This document shows, piece after piece, positions 31,974 through 40,951 of a stretch of 64,000 bases of DNA (position 1 is its first letter; every line of letters starts with the position of its first letter). The position numbers and the translations under genes are program-made. Source of the stretch: an uncultured Oscillospiraceae bacterium. GTDB lineage: Bacteria > Bacillota > Clostridia > Oscillospirales > Oscillospiraceae. Under the pieces are notes generated by a model, which saw only the letters and a list, made by a program, of their open reading frames with translations, was not told where the DNA came from and did not search any database. The stretch lies in NCBI GenBank assembly GCA_910588105.1, contig CAJUQD010000007.1, positions 10,321 to 74,320 of the forward strand, read 5' to 3'.

Positions 31974-33374
31974 ATGGGCAAGGAAATCAGGCCACAGCCG
32001 GGGCCGCAGGAGGAATTTCTGTCCTCCCCAGCGGATGTGGTGATCTATGGCGGCGCGGCCGGAGGTGGAAAGACCTACGGTATGCTGCTGGATGCACTCC
32101 ACTACACCCGTGTGCGAGGCTTCGGCGCGGTGTTCTTCCGCAAAAACCACAATCAGATATTCTCTGAGGGCGGTCTGTGGGACACCTCGCTCGACCTATA
32201 CACGGGCCTTCCGAATGCTGTCCCAGTCCTGGGAAGATGCCAGTGGAAGTTCCTGGACCCCAGGGGCCGAACGATCTCCAGGGTCAGCTTCAAACACATC
32301 GAGCGGGATATGGATCTCGGCAAATGGCAGGGGAGCCAGATATGCGGCCTGTACTTCGATGAGCTGACGCACTTCAGCGAGAAGACGTTTTTTTATATGT
32401 TCTCCCGAAATCGCTCACTTTGTGGCGTAAGACCGTACACACGGGCGTCATGCAACCCCGATCCTGACAGCTGGGTTGCCAAGTTTATCGAGTGGTGGAT
32501 CGACCCGAAAACAGGCTATGCCATCCCGGAGCGCAGCGGGGTGATCCGCTGGTTCATCCGGATCGAGGAGGTCATCCATTGGGCCGACACCCGCGAGGAA
32601 CTGTGGGAGCGGTTCAACCTCACCACAAAGACGGAGCGGGATAAGCCCAAGTCCGTTACCTTTATCGCTGCCTCGGTCTATGACAACAAACTCCTGCTGG
32701 AAAAGGACCCTGGCTACCTCGCCAACCTGGAGGCCATGGCCCTCGTGGAGCGGGAGCGGCTCCTGCACGGCAACTGGAAAATCAAAGCCGCCGCCGGGCT
32801 GTTCTTCAAGCGCACTCAGCTCGGTAAAAGACTGGACGCCGTGCCTACGGACGTTGTGCGCTGGGTGCGGTGCTGGGACTTGGCGGCATCCGAGAAAACA
32901 CAGAAGGGTGACCCCGCCTATACCGCCGGAGTCCTCATGGGCAAGCGCAGCAACGGGCGGTATATCATCGCGGATGTGGTAAATAGGCAGATGGCGGCCT
33001 CCGATGTGCGTAAAACCATTCTAATGACGGCGCAAATGGACCGGGACAAATACGGCGACGTGCGCATCCGGCTCCCGCAGGACCCCGGACAAGCAGGGAA
33101 GGAGCAGGCGGAGTCCTACATCAAATTCCTGTCCGGCTTCAATGTAACCACCGAACTGGAGTCCGGCAGCAAGGCGACCAGAGCGGAGCCTATGGCCGCC
33201 CAGTGGCAGGCGGGAAACTTCGACATACTCGCCGGCGAATGGAACGAGCCGTATCTGCTCCAACTGGAGAATTTCCCGGACGGGAAGTTCAAGGACATGG
33301 TGGACGCATCCGCGAATGCGTTTTTAGAAATCGAAACCGGGCAGCAGCCTTTTGCTTACTCGTTCGTTTACTGA
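31974..33374 (+). CDS. terL: Terminase large subunit
   Basis: 466 residues. Walker A VIYGGAAGGGKTYGMLL near the N-terminus, a Walker B-like CGLYFDEL, and a C-terminal RNase H-type nuclease part beginning VRCWDLAASEK with further acidic residues (YIIADVV, RLPQDPGQAGK). ATP-driven DNA-packaging motor with endonuclease. AGGGGGG box; begins 4 nt after the previous stop. Confidence 0.92.
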   Translation: MGKEIRPQPGPQEEFLSSPADVVIYGGAAGGGKTYGMLLDALHYTRVRGFGAVFFRKNHNQIFSEGGLWDTSLDLYTGLPNAVPVLGRCQWKFLDPRGRTISRVSFKHIERDMDLGKWQGSQICGLYFDELTHFSEKTFFYMFSRNRSLCGVRPYTRASCNPDPDSWVAKFIEWWIDPKTGYAIPERSGVIRWFIRIEEVIHWADTREELWERFNLTTKTERDKPKSVTFIAASVYDNKLLLEKDPGYLANLEAMALVERERLLHGNWKIKAAAGLFFKRTQLGKRLDAVPTDVVRWVRCWDLAASEKTQKGDPAYTAGVLMGKRSNGRYIIADVVNRQMAASDVRKTILMTAQMDRDKYGDVRIRLPQDPGQAGKEQAESYIKFLSGFNVTTELESGSKATRAEPMAAQWQAGNFDILAGEWNEPYLLQLENFPDGKFKDMVDASANAFLEIETGQQPFAYSFVY

Positions 33375-33382
33375 GGTGAAAT

Positions 33383-35494
33383 ATGAGACTTTTCGACATT
33401 ATTCGTGGAAGGCAAAAAGTGAGTGCCAAGTACCGGCGCGATGGCAGCTTTGTTTCCCGCTGGGCCCGGCCACCCTCCCTCAACACCGCTGAATGGCTGA
33501 ATATGTTCTCAAAGAGCCCTCGTTTGGCGGTGGTAGAGCGCATCGCAAGCGATCTCGCCAACCTCAACGGGCATCTGTATCGCATCGCCCCGGACGGCTC
33601 CAAGACAGAGGTCATGAAACACCCGTTCCTCGACCTGATGGAGCATCCCAACCCGCTCTATGAGATGACCAGTTCGGCCATGTGGCGGCTCAACGAAATA
33701 TACCTGATGCTTGTCGGCGAGAGCTTCATGCTTGTCGAGCGGGACGAATACGAACGCCCGGTGGAACTGTGGAATGTGCCACCCCACTGGGTCAAGATGA
33801 CTCCGTACCTCGGCAATCCGGGCTACCTGATCACATCACCGAGCGGGCTGACCATGACCGTGTCGGTGGATGATATGTTCGTGATGAAACAGCTTAACCC
33901 GCTGGACCCGTTCATGAGGGGCTTGGGTGTGGCGGAGAGCGTTGCCGATGAGGTGGAAATCGACGAATACGCAGCGAAGTTCCAGAAGCGGTTTTTCTAC
34001 AATGACGCCACCCCGCCGTTTGTGTTCGTCATACCAGGCGCTACGAAAGAGCAGCTCGACGTTTTCACAGCCGATTGGGAAAAAAAGCACCGCGGCGTAG
34101 ATAAAAGCCATCGGATGGCGGCCCTGGGCGGAGATGTGAGGGTGGAAAAGCTGGGGGATGCCCACGGCAAGGACATGGGCTTCCTTGAGAGCCGGCTTGC
34201 CATGCGGGACGCCGTGCTGGAGCATTTCGATGTTCCCAGGGAGATCATGGGCATCACTGAAAACAGCAACCGGGCCACGGCGGACGCTGCTCAGTACATC
34301 TATGCCAAGAACGTGCTGACACCCCGCATCAGCAATCGGGAGCAGGCGCTTAATATGCAGCTCCTGTCGATGTTCGATGATGACAGCCTTGTGTGGGAGT
34401 TCGACCAGGTTATCCCCTACGACAAGGAGTTCGACAAGTCGAGGGCGCTGGAGGGCTGGGATGCCGGACTCCTCACCAAAAACGAGGCCCGTGGTCTGCT
34501 GGATATGCCCGGCGTTGATGGCGGCGATGTATATAAAACCTCCATCACCGACCTGTTTCTCCGGGAGAGCGACGACCCGGCCAAGGTGTCGCAAGCCATC
34601 CTGCAGGACGGCCTCGATGCCACAGCCCCGGTCCCAGGTGAGAAATCCTTGCCGGCGAGCGTCACGGCCAGGCTCAAGAGTGAGGAGCAAGCTGTGCGGA
34701 AACACAGCAAGTCTTTTGAGGCGGCGATCTCTCGACATTTCGCCGAGCAGCGGTCGGCGATTCAAAAGGCCCTGGGGCTTAGCCAGAAAGCGGAGGACAC
34801 ATCTGCCTTCGATGAGCTGAGTCAATACCTGCTCCCCGACGGAACGTTGGATATGGACCTCTGGAACGCTCTGGAGGAGGCCGAGCAGATTCGCATCGCC
34901 AACAGCGTGGCCTCCGGGCTGTTGGACTGGAGCGCCGAATCCAAAAAGCTACAGGCCATGTTTATACCGCTCTGGAAGGAAGCGTATGAGGCCGGGGTCA
35001 AGCTCGCCGAGGAGTACCACGGCATCACCAATATCACCCGGCCGGAGTTTGTGAGCGTTGTAAAGGTCAACGGCGCCAAGCACATCGTTGGCATTGAGCA
35101 GACCACCCGCAACAGCATCGCGGACATCATTGCCGACGGGATCGCCAACGGCGCCAGCCAAGCTGAACTGAAGAAGGCCGTCTATGAGGAGATGGATACA
35201 TCCCACAGGAGGGCCAAGCTGATCGCACGCCAGGAAACCATGATGTCCCTCGCCACGGGACAGTTCGACATGATGAAAGCGGCGGGGGCCAAGACCAAGA
35301 CGTGGCACCACAGGCCGCAGAAGGACCCGCGGGACGGCACGGATGGGAAAGTTGACCACGTTTCCATGGAAGGGGAGACAGTCCCCATCAACGAGACGTT
35401 CTCCAACGGGCTTCTCTTTCCGAGAGACCCGTCGGACGACCGCCCGGAAGAGGTTATCAACTGCCGGTGTTATCTGACATACGGCGGTTTTTAA
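33383..35494 (+). CDS. Portal protein fused to MuF-like minor head protein
   Basis: 703 residues. Residues 1-430 are an HK97/SPP1-type portal (LAVVERIASDLANLNGHLY, LNPLDPFMRGLG, VPREIMGITENSNRATADAAQ). Residues ~530-700 are a MuF/SPP1 gp7-like domain (HRRAKLIARQETM ... DGKVDHVSMEGETVPI ... EEVINCRCYLTYGG). Portal and MuF are usually separate genes; here the joint frame is continuous. Portal forms the DNA channel; MuF is a minor capsid or ejection protein. Confidence 0.88.
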   Translation: MRLFDIIRGRQKVSAKYRRDGSFVSRWARPPSLNTAEWLNMFSKSPRLAVVERIASDLANLNGHLYRIAPDGSKTEVMKHPFLDLMEHPNPLYEMTSSAMWRLNEIYLMLVGESFMLVERDEYERPVELWNVPPHWVKMTPYLGNPGYLITSPSGLTMTVSVDDMFVMKQLNPLDPFMRGLGVAESVADEVEIDEYAAKFQKRFFYNDATPPFVFVIPGATKEQLDVFTADWEKKHRGVDKSHRMAALGGDVRVEKLGDAHGKDMGFLESRLAMRDAVLEHFDVPREIMGITENSNRATADAAQYIYAKNVLTPRISNREQALNMQLLSMFDDDSLVWEFDQVIPYDKEFDKSRALEGWDAGLLTKNEARGLLDMPGVDGGDVYKTSITDLFLRESDDPAKVSQAILQDGLDATAPVPGEKSLPASVTARLKSEEQAVRKHSKSFEAAISRHFAEQRSAIQKALGLSQKAEDTSAFDELSQYLLPDGTLDMDLWNALEEAEQIRIANSVASGLLDWSAESKKLQAMFIPLWKEAYEAGVKLAEEYHGITNITRPEFVSVVKVNGAKHIVGIEQTTRNSIADIIADGIANGASQAELKKAVYEEMDTSHRRAKLIARQETMMSLATGQFDMMKAAGAKTKTWHHRPQKDPRDGTDGKVDHVSMEGETVPINETFSNGLLFPRDPSDDRPEEVINCRCYLTYGGF

Positions 35495-35530
35495 CATTGC
35501 CCGTAATTCTGAGGAAAGGAGGTAGACCGC

Positions 35531-36307
35531 ATGGCAAGAGTACGACGGGGAGTCGCCGGCCGGGAGAAGAAGTCGGATACACCACAGAGGGAATACAAGT
35601 CAGTTTCATTTGTGCTGGAAAGCGCAGACGAAAATACCGGAGAGTTCTCCGGGTATGCGGCTGTGTTCGGCAACGTGGACAGCGGCGGCGACATTATCGA
35701 GAAGGGAGCCTTCGCCAAGACCATCGTGGAGGATTTCGCCCGCATCAAGATTCTCTCGCAGCATAACAGTTATGACCTGCCCATCGGCAAGCCGCTGGAA
35801 CTGCGCGAGGATGAGAAGGGCCTCTACATCCGGGGCAAAATCAGCGACACGCAGACCGGCAGGGATATCAGGACGCTGCTCAAAGACGGTGTTCTGGCGG
35901 AACTGTCCATTGGCTATGACGCTGTTGACTTTGAGTTGGATGGAGACAGCGGCATCCGGCATCTGAAGGAGATCAAGCTGTGGGAGGTGTCCATCGTTAC
36001 CTGGGCCATGAATGACCAGGCGAAGATTGAGGACGTGAAGTCGCTGGTGGAGGAACTGAGGACCGAAGCCAAGACCGGCAAAATCTCCCGCCGGAGAATG
36101 GATGCGCTGAAGCCGTTCATCGCAGTGGTCAAGGAACTGCTGGAAATCCTCTCGTTCATGGACACGCCTGACGCCGCCCCGCCCCCGGCTGATCCGGACG
36201 ACCCGCCCGCCCCCGTAGCGAAACCCAAGAAAAGCGCAGACCCCAAAAAGCAAACCAAAAACGCCGGGATGGTATTCGAAATCATCCCCAACAAAAACAG
36301 GAGGTAA
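35531..36307 (+). CDS. HK97-family prohead protease (S78)
   Basis: ADENTGEFSGYAAVFGNVDSGGDII, ILSQHNSYDLPIGK (catalytic His) and VLAELSIGYDAVDFE (catalytic Ser), the standard U35/S78 protease. 258 residues with a Pro-rich, Lys-rich C-terminal tail. Matures the capsid by cleaving scaffold sequence. Directly upstream of the capsid gene. Confidence 0.92.
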   Translation: MARVRRGVAGREKKSDTPQREYKSVSFVLESADENTGEFSGYAAVFGNVDSGGDIIEKGAFAKTIVEDFARIKILSQHNSYDLPIGKPLELREDEKGLYIRGKISDTQTGRDIRTLLKDGVLAELSIGYDAVDFELDGDSGIRHLKEIKLWEVSIVTWAMNDQAKIEDVKSLVEELRTEAKTGKISRRRMDALKPFIAVVKELLEILSFMDTPDAAPPPADPDDPPAPVAKPKKSADPKKQTKNAGMVFEIIPNKNRR

Positions 36308-36313
36308 TTGAAC

Positions 36314-37885
36314 ATGAAACTGACCCAGGAACAGCTCGCCGCCCTCATCGCGCAGGTGTTTGCGAACCTCATCGCGGCGGGCAAGGACCCCAGCGCCATC
36401 ACCCAGGATGACATCATGGCCGAGATGACCGCCATTATCGAGGCCGCCGGCATCGGCGACCCCGCTGGTGAGGGCGGCGCTCCCGAAGGCGACGAAGGCA
36501 AGGGAGAGGGCGAAGGCGAAGGTGAGGGCGGCGACCCCGCCATTACCCCTGAGTTCATCACTCAGGTGCTGGACGCTCTGAAAGCCTGCCAGAAGTCTGC
36601 CGGCGAGCCCTCCGTCAAGCCCGGAGCCGGTGAACCTACGGCCCAGAAGGGTGCCGAAGGTCCCTCCGCTCAGAAGGGCGCCGCACCCGCCCCGGCCCCT
36701 GCTGCTACGCCCGCCCCCGCTGCCTCTGCACAGCGCAAATACTCCAGCCTGTTCCTCTCCACCGGCGCGTCCCGTGACGGTGGTGCTACCAGCGGCTTCA
36801 AGACCCGTATTCAGTCCATGTCTGCCCCTGAGCGGCGCAAGACCGCCTACGGCATGTTCGGCCGCGCCGTGAAGTGCATCCACGCCTCCGGCGGTGAGGT
36901 CGAGCGGGCCGCCTATGTCGCCGAGCACAAGTTCAACGACGCTGAGATGGCCCGCGAGTTCAAGGCCCTGGCCGCGACCCAGCCCACCGACGGCGGCTAT
37001 CTGGTGCCGGAAGTCTATGCGGACGAGATCATCGAGCTGCTGTACCCCGCCACGGTCATCTACGACCTGGGCGCCCGCCGGCTGGCCATGGATCACGGCA
37101 ATCTGAACATCCCCAAGCTGAAGACTGGCACCCGCGCCATGTACACCGGGGAGAACCGGAAGATCCCCAAGACCGCCCCCAAGTTCGGCAACATCCGCCT
37201 GTCCTCCAAGAAGCTGACCGCCCTCATCCCCATGAGCAACGACCTCCTTCGGTCCACCAGCTTCGACAACGACGTCATCGTGGGCCAGGACGTGACCAAG
37301 CAGATGGCCCTGGGCGTGGATTGGGGCGCTTTCCGTGGCACCGGCGGGGAGTTCCAGCCCCTCGGCCTGTTCAACAACAAAGCCATCCAGAACATCAAGG
37401 CTGCTGACGCCGGTACCTCCTATGCCAGCGCCGACGGTGTCCTGACCGCCATGTTCCCCAACTTCCTGGTTGCCTCCGTGCTGAAGAACAACGTCTATGC
37501 TGATGCCCTGGGCTTCGTGTTCAACACCAGCGTGGAGCAGTTTTTCAAGTCCATGCGCGACCAGGTGGGCGGCTTCATCTTCGCGGAGGAGATGAACAAG
37601 CAGCGCACCCTGGCGGGCTACCCCTACCGCACCACCAACCTGATCGACACCGAGGATGGCAAGACCAAGATTGCCTTCGGCAACTGGAACGACCTCATCA
37701 TCGGCGAGCAGGGCGCCCTGGAGATCGAGACCAGCCGCGAGGGTTCTTGGACTGACGAGGCGGGCAACCTTGTGTCCGCTTTCGAGAACGACCAGACCCT
37801 GATCCGGGCCATCGACAACGTGGACGTGGGCCTGCGCCATGACGAGAGTTTCGTGGTGGCCACCGGCGTCGCCGTCCCCGTCTAA
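36314..37885 (+). CDS. HK97-family major capsid protein with N-terminal scaffold region
   Basis: ATG 36314 after AGGAGGT. The first ~150 residues are Ala/Gly/Glu/Pro-rich (scaffold-like delta domain), followed by the HK97 fold: TDGGYLVPEVYADEIIELL, TALIPMSNDLLRSTSFDN, and a C-terminal region with ALEIETSREGSW. The long low-complexity N-terminus would be the target of the adjacent protease. Confidence 0.92.
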   Translation: MKLTQEQLAALIAQVFANLIAAGKDPSAITQDDIMAEMTAIIEAAGIGDPAGEGGAPEGDEGKGEGEGEGEGGDPAITPEFITQVLDALKACQKSAGEPSVKPGAGEPTAQKGAEGPSAQKGAAPAPAPAATPAPAASAQRKYSSLFLSTGASRDGGATSGFKTRIQSMSAPERRKTAYGMFGRAVKCIHASGGEVERAAYVAEHKFNDAEMAREFKALAATQPTDGGYLVPEVYADEIIELLYPATVIYDLGARRLAMDHGNLNIPKLKTGTRAMYTGENRKIPKTAPKFGNIRLSSKKLTALIPMSNDLLRSTSFDNDVIVGQDVTKQMALGVDWGAFRGTGGEFQPLGLFNNKAIQNIKAADAGTSYASADGVLTAMFPNFLVASVLKNNVYADALGFVFNTSVEQFFKSMRDQVGGFIFAEEMNKQRTLAGYPYRTTNLIDTEDGKTKIAFGNWNDLIIGEQGALEIETSREGSWTDEAGNLVSAFENDQTLIRAIDNVDVGLRHDESFVVATGVAVPV

Positions 37886-37890
37886 ACGGC

Positions 37891-38181
37891 ATGAAGAACG
37901 ATTTTCCAATCATTCAAGAGGACTGGCGGGCAAGGAGGGACGGAAAACGCGAGTACGTCCCCTCCGAGCTGGTCCTCGCACACGAAGAGCAGTGCTTTGA
38001 GAATCATGGTCAATCGGCGGCTACCCTTGCCAGACGCGGCGGGCTATCCTGGAGGGAACTGCTCGCGGTCCTTTACGACGTGAAATTCCGCACCGTGGAT
38101 GACGCCAAGCTGTCAGAGGATGACTGCCGCCGCTACTGCAAAGCATTCATCGAAAAGGAGGAGCAAAAGCATGAAGCGTAA
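37891..38181 (+). CDS. Hypothetical structural-region protein (96 aa)
   Basis: MKNDFPIIQEDWRARRDGKREYVPSELVLAHEEQC..., helical, charged. Weak ribosome binding site; only 5 nt after the capsid stop, so coupling is likely. Position suggests a capsid accessory. Not recognised. Confidence 0.55.
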   Translation: MKNDFPIIQEDWRARRDGKREYVPSELVLAHEEQCFENHGQSAATLARRGGLSWRELLAVLYDVKFRTVDDAKLSEDDCRRYCKAFIEKEEQKHEA

Positions 38182-38551
38182 CCTGATTCAAAACGTGAAG
38201 GCCATCCCCTACACCAGCGGGGAGGTCATCGACCGCACCGGCTTCCTGTCCGCCGTGGTCGCTGTGTCCGCCCTGGCCGCCGGCAGTGTGAAGCTGGAGG
38301 TCACCCACGCCGACACCGCCGGCGGCACCTTCGAGGCCGTGAAGGACGAGCGGCTGGTGATGGGCGGCGCCGACGAGGTCAAGGATCTGAAGACTGGCGA
38401 CATCGCCAACTTTGACCTGGACCTCCTGGGCTGCAAGAACTTCATCAAGGTCACTCTGAGCGGTGACGCTGCGGCCTCCGGCAGCGGCGACTCCGCCAAG
38501 ACTGCGGCCTGCGCTGTTGTGCTGGGCGACCACCACACCCAGCCGGTGTAA
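38171..38551 (+). CDS. Putative capsid decoration/accessory protein (126 aa)
   Basis: ATG 38171 overlaps the previous gene. NVKAIPYTSGEVIDRTGFLSAVVAVSA ... VKLEVTHADTAGGTFEAVKDER is a beta-rich pattern like phage decoration or head fibre proteins. Function by position and fold impression only. Confidence 0.55.
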   Translation: MKRNLIQNVKAIPYTSGEVIDRTGFLSAVVAVSALAAGSVKLEVTHADTAGGTFEAVKDERLVMGGADEVKDLKTGDIANFDLDLLGCKNFIKVTLSGDAAASGSGDSAKTAACAVVLGDHHTQPV

Positions 38552-38565
38552 GGAGGGCCAGACCT

Positions 38566-38742
38566 ATGGCGAGGATTTACAAGCCTGTTGGCCCGTCCGA
38601 TAACAAGGCGGTTCCTCCCGGCAAGGAGAAAAAGGCCGGAAAGCCGCCTGTCGCGCCCCCTGGCAAGGGGGAAGGCAAGGGTGCGCCTCCTACCCCCGGA
38701 GTCGGCGGAGACGGCCAGGAACGGCCCGAGAGCGCCGAATAG
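38566..38742 (+). CDS. Pro/Gly/Lys-rich micro-protein (58 aa)
   Basis: ATG 38566 after AAGGAGGG. MARIYKPVGPSDNKAVPPGKEKK..., low-complexity with repeated PPGK/GKG, probably disordered. Similar tails occur in head-region accessory proteins. Supported by ribosome binding site and tight packing. Confidence 0.5.
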   Translation: MARIYKPVGPSDNKAVPPGKEKKAGKPPVAPPGKGEGKGAPPTPGVGGDGQERPESAE

Positions 38743-38796
38743 AGGACCATGGGGCGGTGGGGTGACCTGCCGCCCCTATGCTGACAGGAGGTTTGT

Positions 38797-39420
38797 ATGC
38801 TTGCGAATAACGCACTTACCACGCTTGACAGGATGAAGCTCATGCTGAGCCTCGATGATGAGACCGACGAGCGCACCTGCACCCTCGTTGAGCTGTTAGT
38901 CAATAAGGCGTCGTCCTGGGTGGAGCAGCAGGTGGGCAGACCTCTCGGCAAGAACACCTACCGTGAGTTCTACGAGGCCGACGGCCAGCAGGAGCTGGTC
39001 ACGCTGAAGTACCCAATCATCAGCGTTGATTACGTCAAGGAGGCCGGGCGGCTTGTCCCCCCTGAGCGTTACGACTACGGGCAGACCGCCAACATCGGCG
39101 TCATCTATCGGGATGACGGCTGGCTGAGGGCCGGGTACCGCCGGGGGCTTGCCAATGATATCATTGAGACCAAGCGGAACATTGAGGTGTGCTATACGGC
39201 AGGCTATGTGCTTCCGAAGGACGCCACGGACGAGGAGCCCCAGACGCTCCCCGCAGACCTGGAGGGTCTTGTCTGGGACATGGTGTCCCAGGCGTATGCG
39301 AATATGCAGAACGGCTCCCAGGGGCTGAAATCCTTCTCCATCTCGGATGTAAGCTGGACCTTCGACAAGTCAACGCCGGCCGCCTGGCTGCAGATCGTGA
39401 ATCTGTATAGGAGGTATTGA
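38797..39420 (+). CDS. Head-tail connector protein (gp6-like)
   Basis: TLDRMKLMLSLDDETDERTCTLVELLVNKASSWVEQQVGRPL is the gp6-like connector start; the middle is beta-rich (VTLKYPIISVDYV). 207 residues. ACAGGAGGT box. Forms the ring below the portal. Confidence 0.8.
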   Translation: MLANNALTTLDRMKLMLSLDDETDERTCTLVELLVNKASSWVEQQVGRPLGKNTYREFYEADGQQELVTLKYPIISVDYVKEAGRLVPPERYDYGQTANIGVIYRDDGWLRAGYRRGLANDIIETKRNIEVCYTAGYVLPKDATDEEPQTLPADLEGLVWDMVSQAYANMQNGSQGLKSFSISDVSWTFDKSTPAAWLQIVNLYRRY

Positions 39421-39421
39421 T

Positions 39422-40051
39422 GTGGACGGGATAGAGCGCCTCCTGGAAGACTTCAACCGCATCAAAGCTGCGTGTCAGGAGATGGAGCAGAATAAAATCC
39501 GCGTCGGCATCGTTGGCGGCAAGGCGGACTCCGATATTATGGCCATCGCCCATGCCCATGAGTACGGTGCCACCATCAGGCCCAAGAAGGGGAAGTACCT
39601 CGCTATCCCCCTGACCAAGGAGGCCCAGGCAGCAGGCTCCCCCAGGGCCTTCAGCGACCTATACTTTGTCAATGCGAAGGACGGCAAGGTTCTCATGGTT
39701 CGGGACAAGAAGAAAAGCGGCGGCAAGACCGAGAGCGAGGCGATGTACCTGCTGGTGAAAAGCGTCACCCTCCCGGAACGCTCTTTTATCCGAGCGGGCT
39801 TTGACGCACAGCAGAAAGAGCTGGGCAGCATCGTGACCGGGGCAATGGTGAAGATGCTGGATGGGACCATCACCCCCGCTGCCGCCGCAGAGTCTATCGG
39901 GGCTCAGGCCGCCCAGCTGGCGCAGAGCTTCATTGATCAGAACAGGGTTACGCCGAAGTCCGACTCCGCCCACAAGACGCAGCACACCACGCTATATGAA
40001 TCCGGCACACACATCCGTGACCGGATCGCCTATGAGGTGGTAATAAAATGA
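39422..40051 (+). CDS. Tail-completion/neck protein (HK97 gp10-like)
   Basis: GTG start right after the connector stop. KIRVGIVGGKADSDIMAIAHAHEYGATIRPKKGKYLAIPL and VTLPERSFIRAGFD are the HK97 gp10/Mu gpG-like neck pattern. 209 residues. Joins head and tail. Confidence 0.75.
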   Translation: MDGIERLLEDFNRIKAACQEMEQNKIRVGIVGGKADSDIMAIAHAHEYGATIRPKKGKYLAIPLTKEAQAAGSPRAFSDLYFVNAKDGKVLMVRDKKKSGGKTESEAMYLLVKSVTLPERSFIRAGFDAQQKELGSIVTGAMVKMLDGTITPAAAAESIGAQAAQLAQSFIDQNRVTPKSDSAHKTQHTTLYESGTHIRDRIAYEVVIK

Positions 40052-40404
40052 ATTTTGCGGCAACACCCAGACTCCCCAGAGCCTTGCTCCACGATATAAA
40101 GGTCTACGAGCGCACCTTCGTCCGCGATGGCCCCGGCGGACAGTCCCGCCCGGTCGATAAGGCCATAAAAACGTTTAAGGGCATCGTCATGCCGCTGTCG
40201 AACAAGGATCTGAAGGATCTGCCGGAAGGAACGTACACCGAGAACTCGCAAAAACTCTACACCGATGCCCCGGTGGAGATCGGCACCAACCAAATCATCG
40301 AGGACACCTTCGACGGCCAGAGATACACCGTCAAGACGTCGCTGGGCCACAACAGCATCCACCCTATGATGCAGTACATCGTGGAGGGAGTGGTAAAGAA
40401 ATGA
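40048..40404 (+). CDS. Head-closure-like protein (118 aa)
   Basis: Overlaps the neck gene. A beta-rich protein, with YTENSQKLYTDAPVEIG and DGQRYTVKTSL, as expected for a stopper/head-closure protein of contractile-tailed phages. Assignment mainly by gene order. Confidence 0.6.
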   Translation: MNFAATPRLPRALLHDIKVYERTFVRDGPGGQSRPVDKAIKTFKGIVMPLSNKDLKDLPEGTYTENSQKLYTDAPVEIGTNQIIEDTFDGQRYTVKTSLGHNSIHPMMQYIVEGVVKK

Positions 40405-40934
40405 CATTCGTAGAGGCCCGCAACGCTATCGTGTCCGGCCTTGAAACGCACATTGGCCGCCCCGTTGTTCTGTCTGACCAGATAGCGGGCCGGCCGGAGT
40501 TCCCATACTGCTACTACAGCGTCCTGACACCGCGCACATCCAACCACGCTTTCGGGCTGCATGAGGTCGTGGGGGACGAGGAGCAAGGCTATCGCCACAT
40601 ACGTTCCGAGCCGGTAGAGGCAACGATGTCCTTCACCTTCTGCGGCCAGAACCGGGAGGCCGAGGACGGCAGCTATATCTACGGCGAGGACGAGGCGCTT
40701 GACCTCGCTGAAAAAGGACACGGATTCTTCTTGCTGAACGGACATTGCATCCCGGTCGGCAGCGAGGATATCGTGATCCGCAATGTTGGCTCCGTCGCAG
40801 GCCGGAGCGGATTTGTGGTGGAGGATACCGTCCGCCGATACGGATTCGATGTGCGCTTGGCCTACGTCCGCACCGATGAGATGCCGACTACCACCGTTCT
40901 GGGTGCCAGGACCCCAGGAAACGCACACCAGTAA
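40401..40934 (+). CDS. Neck/tail terminator-like protein (177 aa)
   Basis: FVEARNAIVSGLETHIGRPVVLSDQIAGRPEFPYCYYSVLTP ... MSFTFCGQN is the LIC12048-type neck terminator pattern. Overlaps the previous stop. Precedes the sheath gene as in Mu-like and Clostridium myophages. Confidence 0.65.
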   Translation: MTFVEARNAIVSGLETHIGRPVVLSDQIAGRPEFPYCYYSVLTPRTSNHAFGLHEVVGDEEQGYRHIRSEPVEATMSFTFCGQNREAEDGSYIYGEDEALDLAEKGHGFFLLNGHCIPVGSEDIVIRNVGSVAGRSGFVVEDTVRRYGFDVRLAYVRTDEMPTTTVLGARTPGNAHQ

Positions 40935-40951
40935 GAAGGAGGAAATGCAAA

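Noticed and set aside
35606..37909. 767-residue open frame on the minus strand over protease and capsid genes
   Set aside because: It mirrors GC-rich third positions of the capsid gene, has low-complexity Gly/His/Val content and no ribosome binding site.
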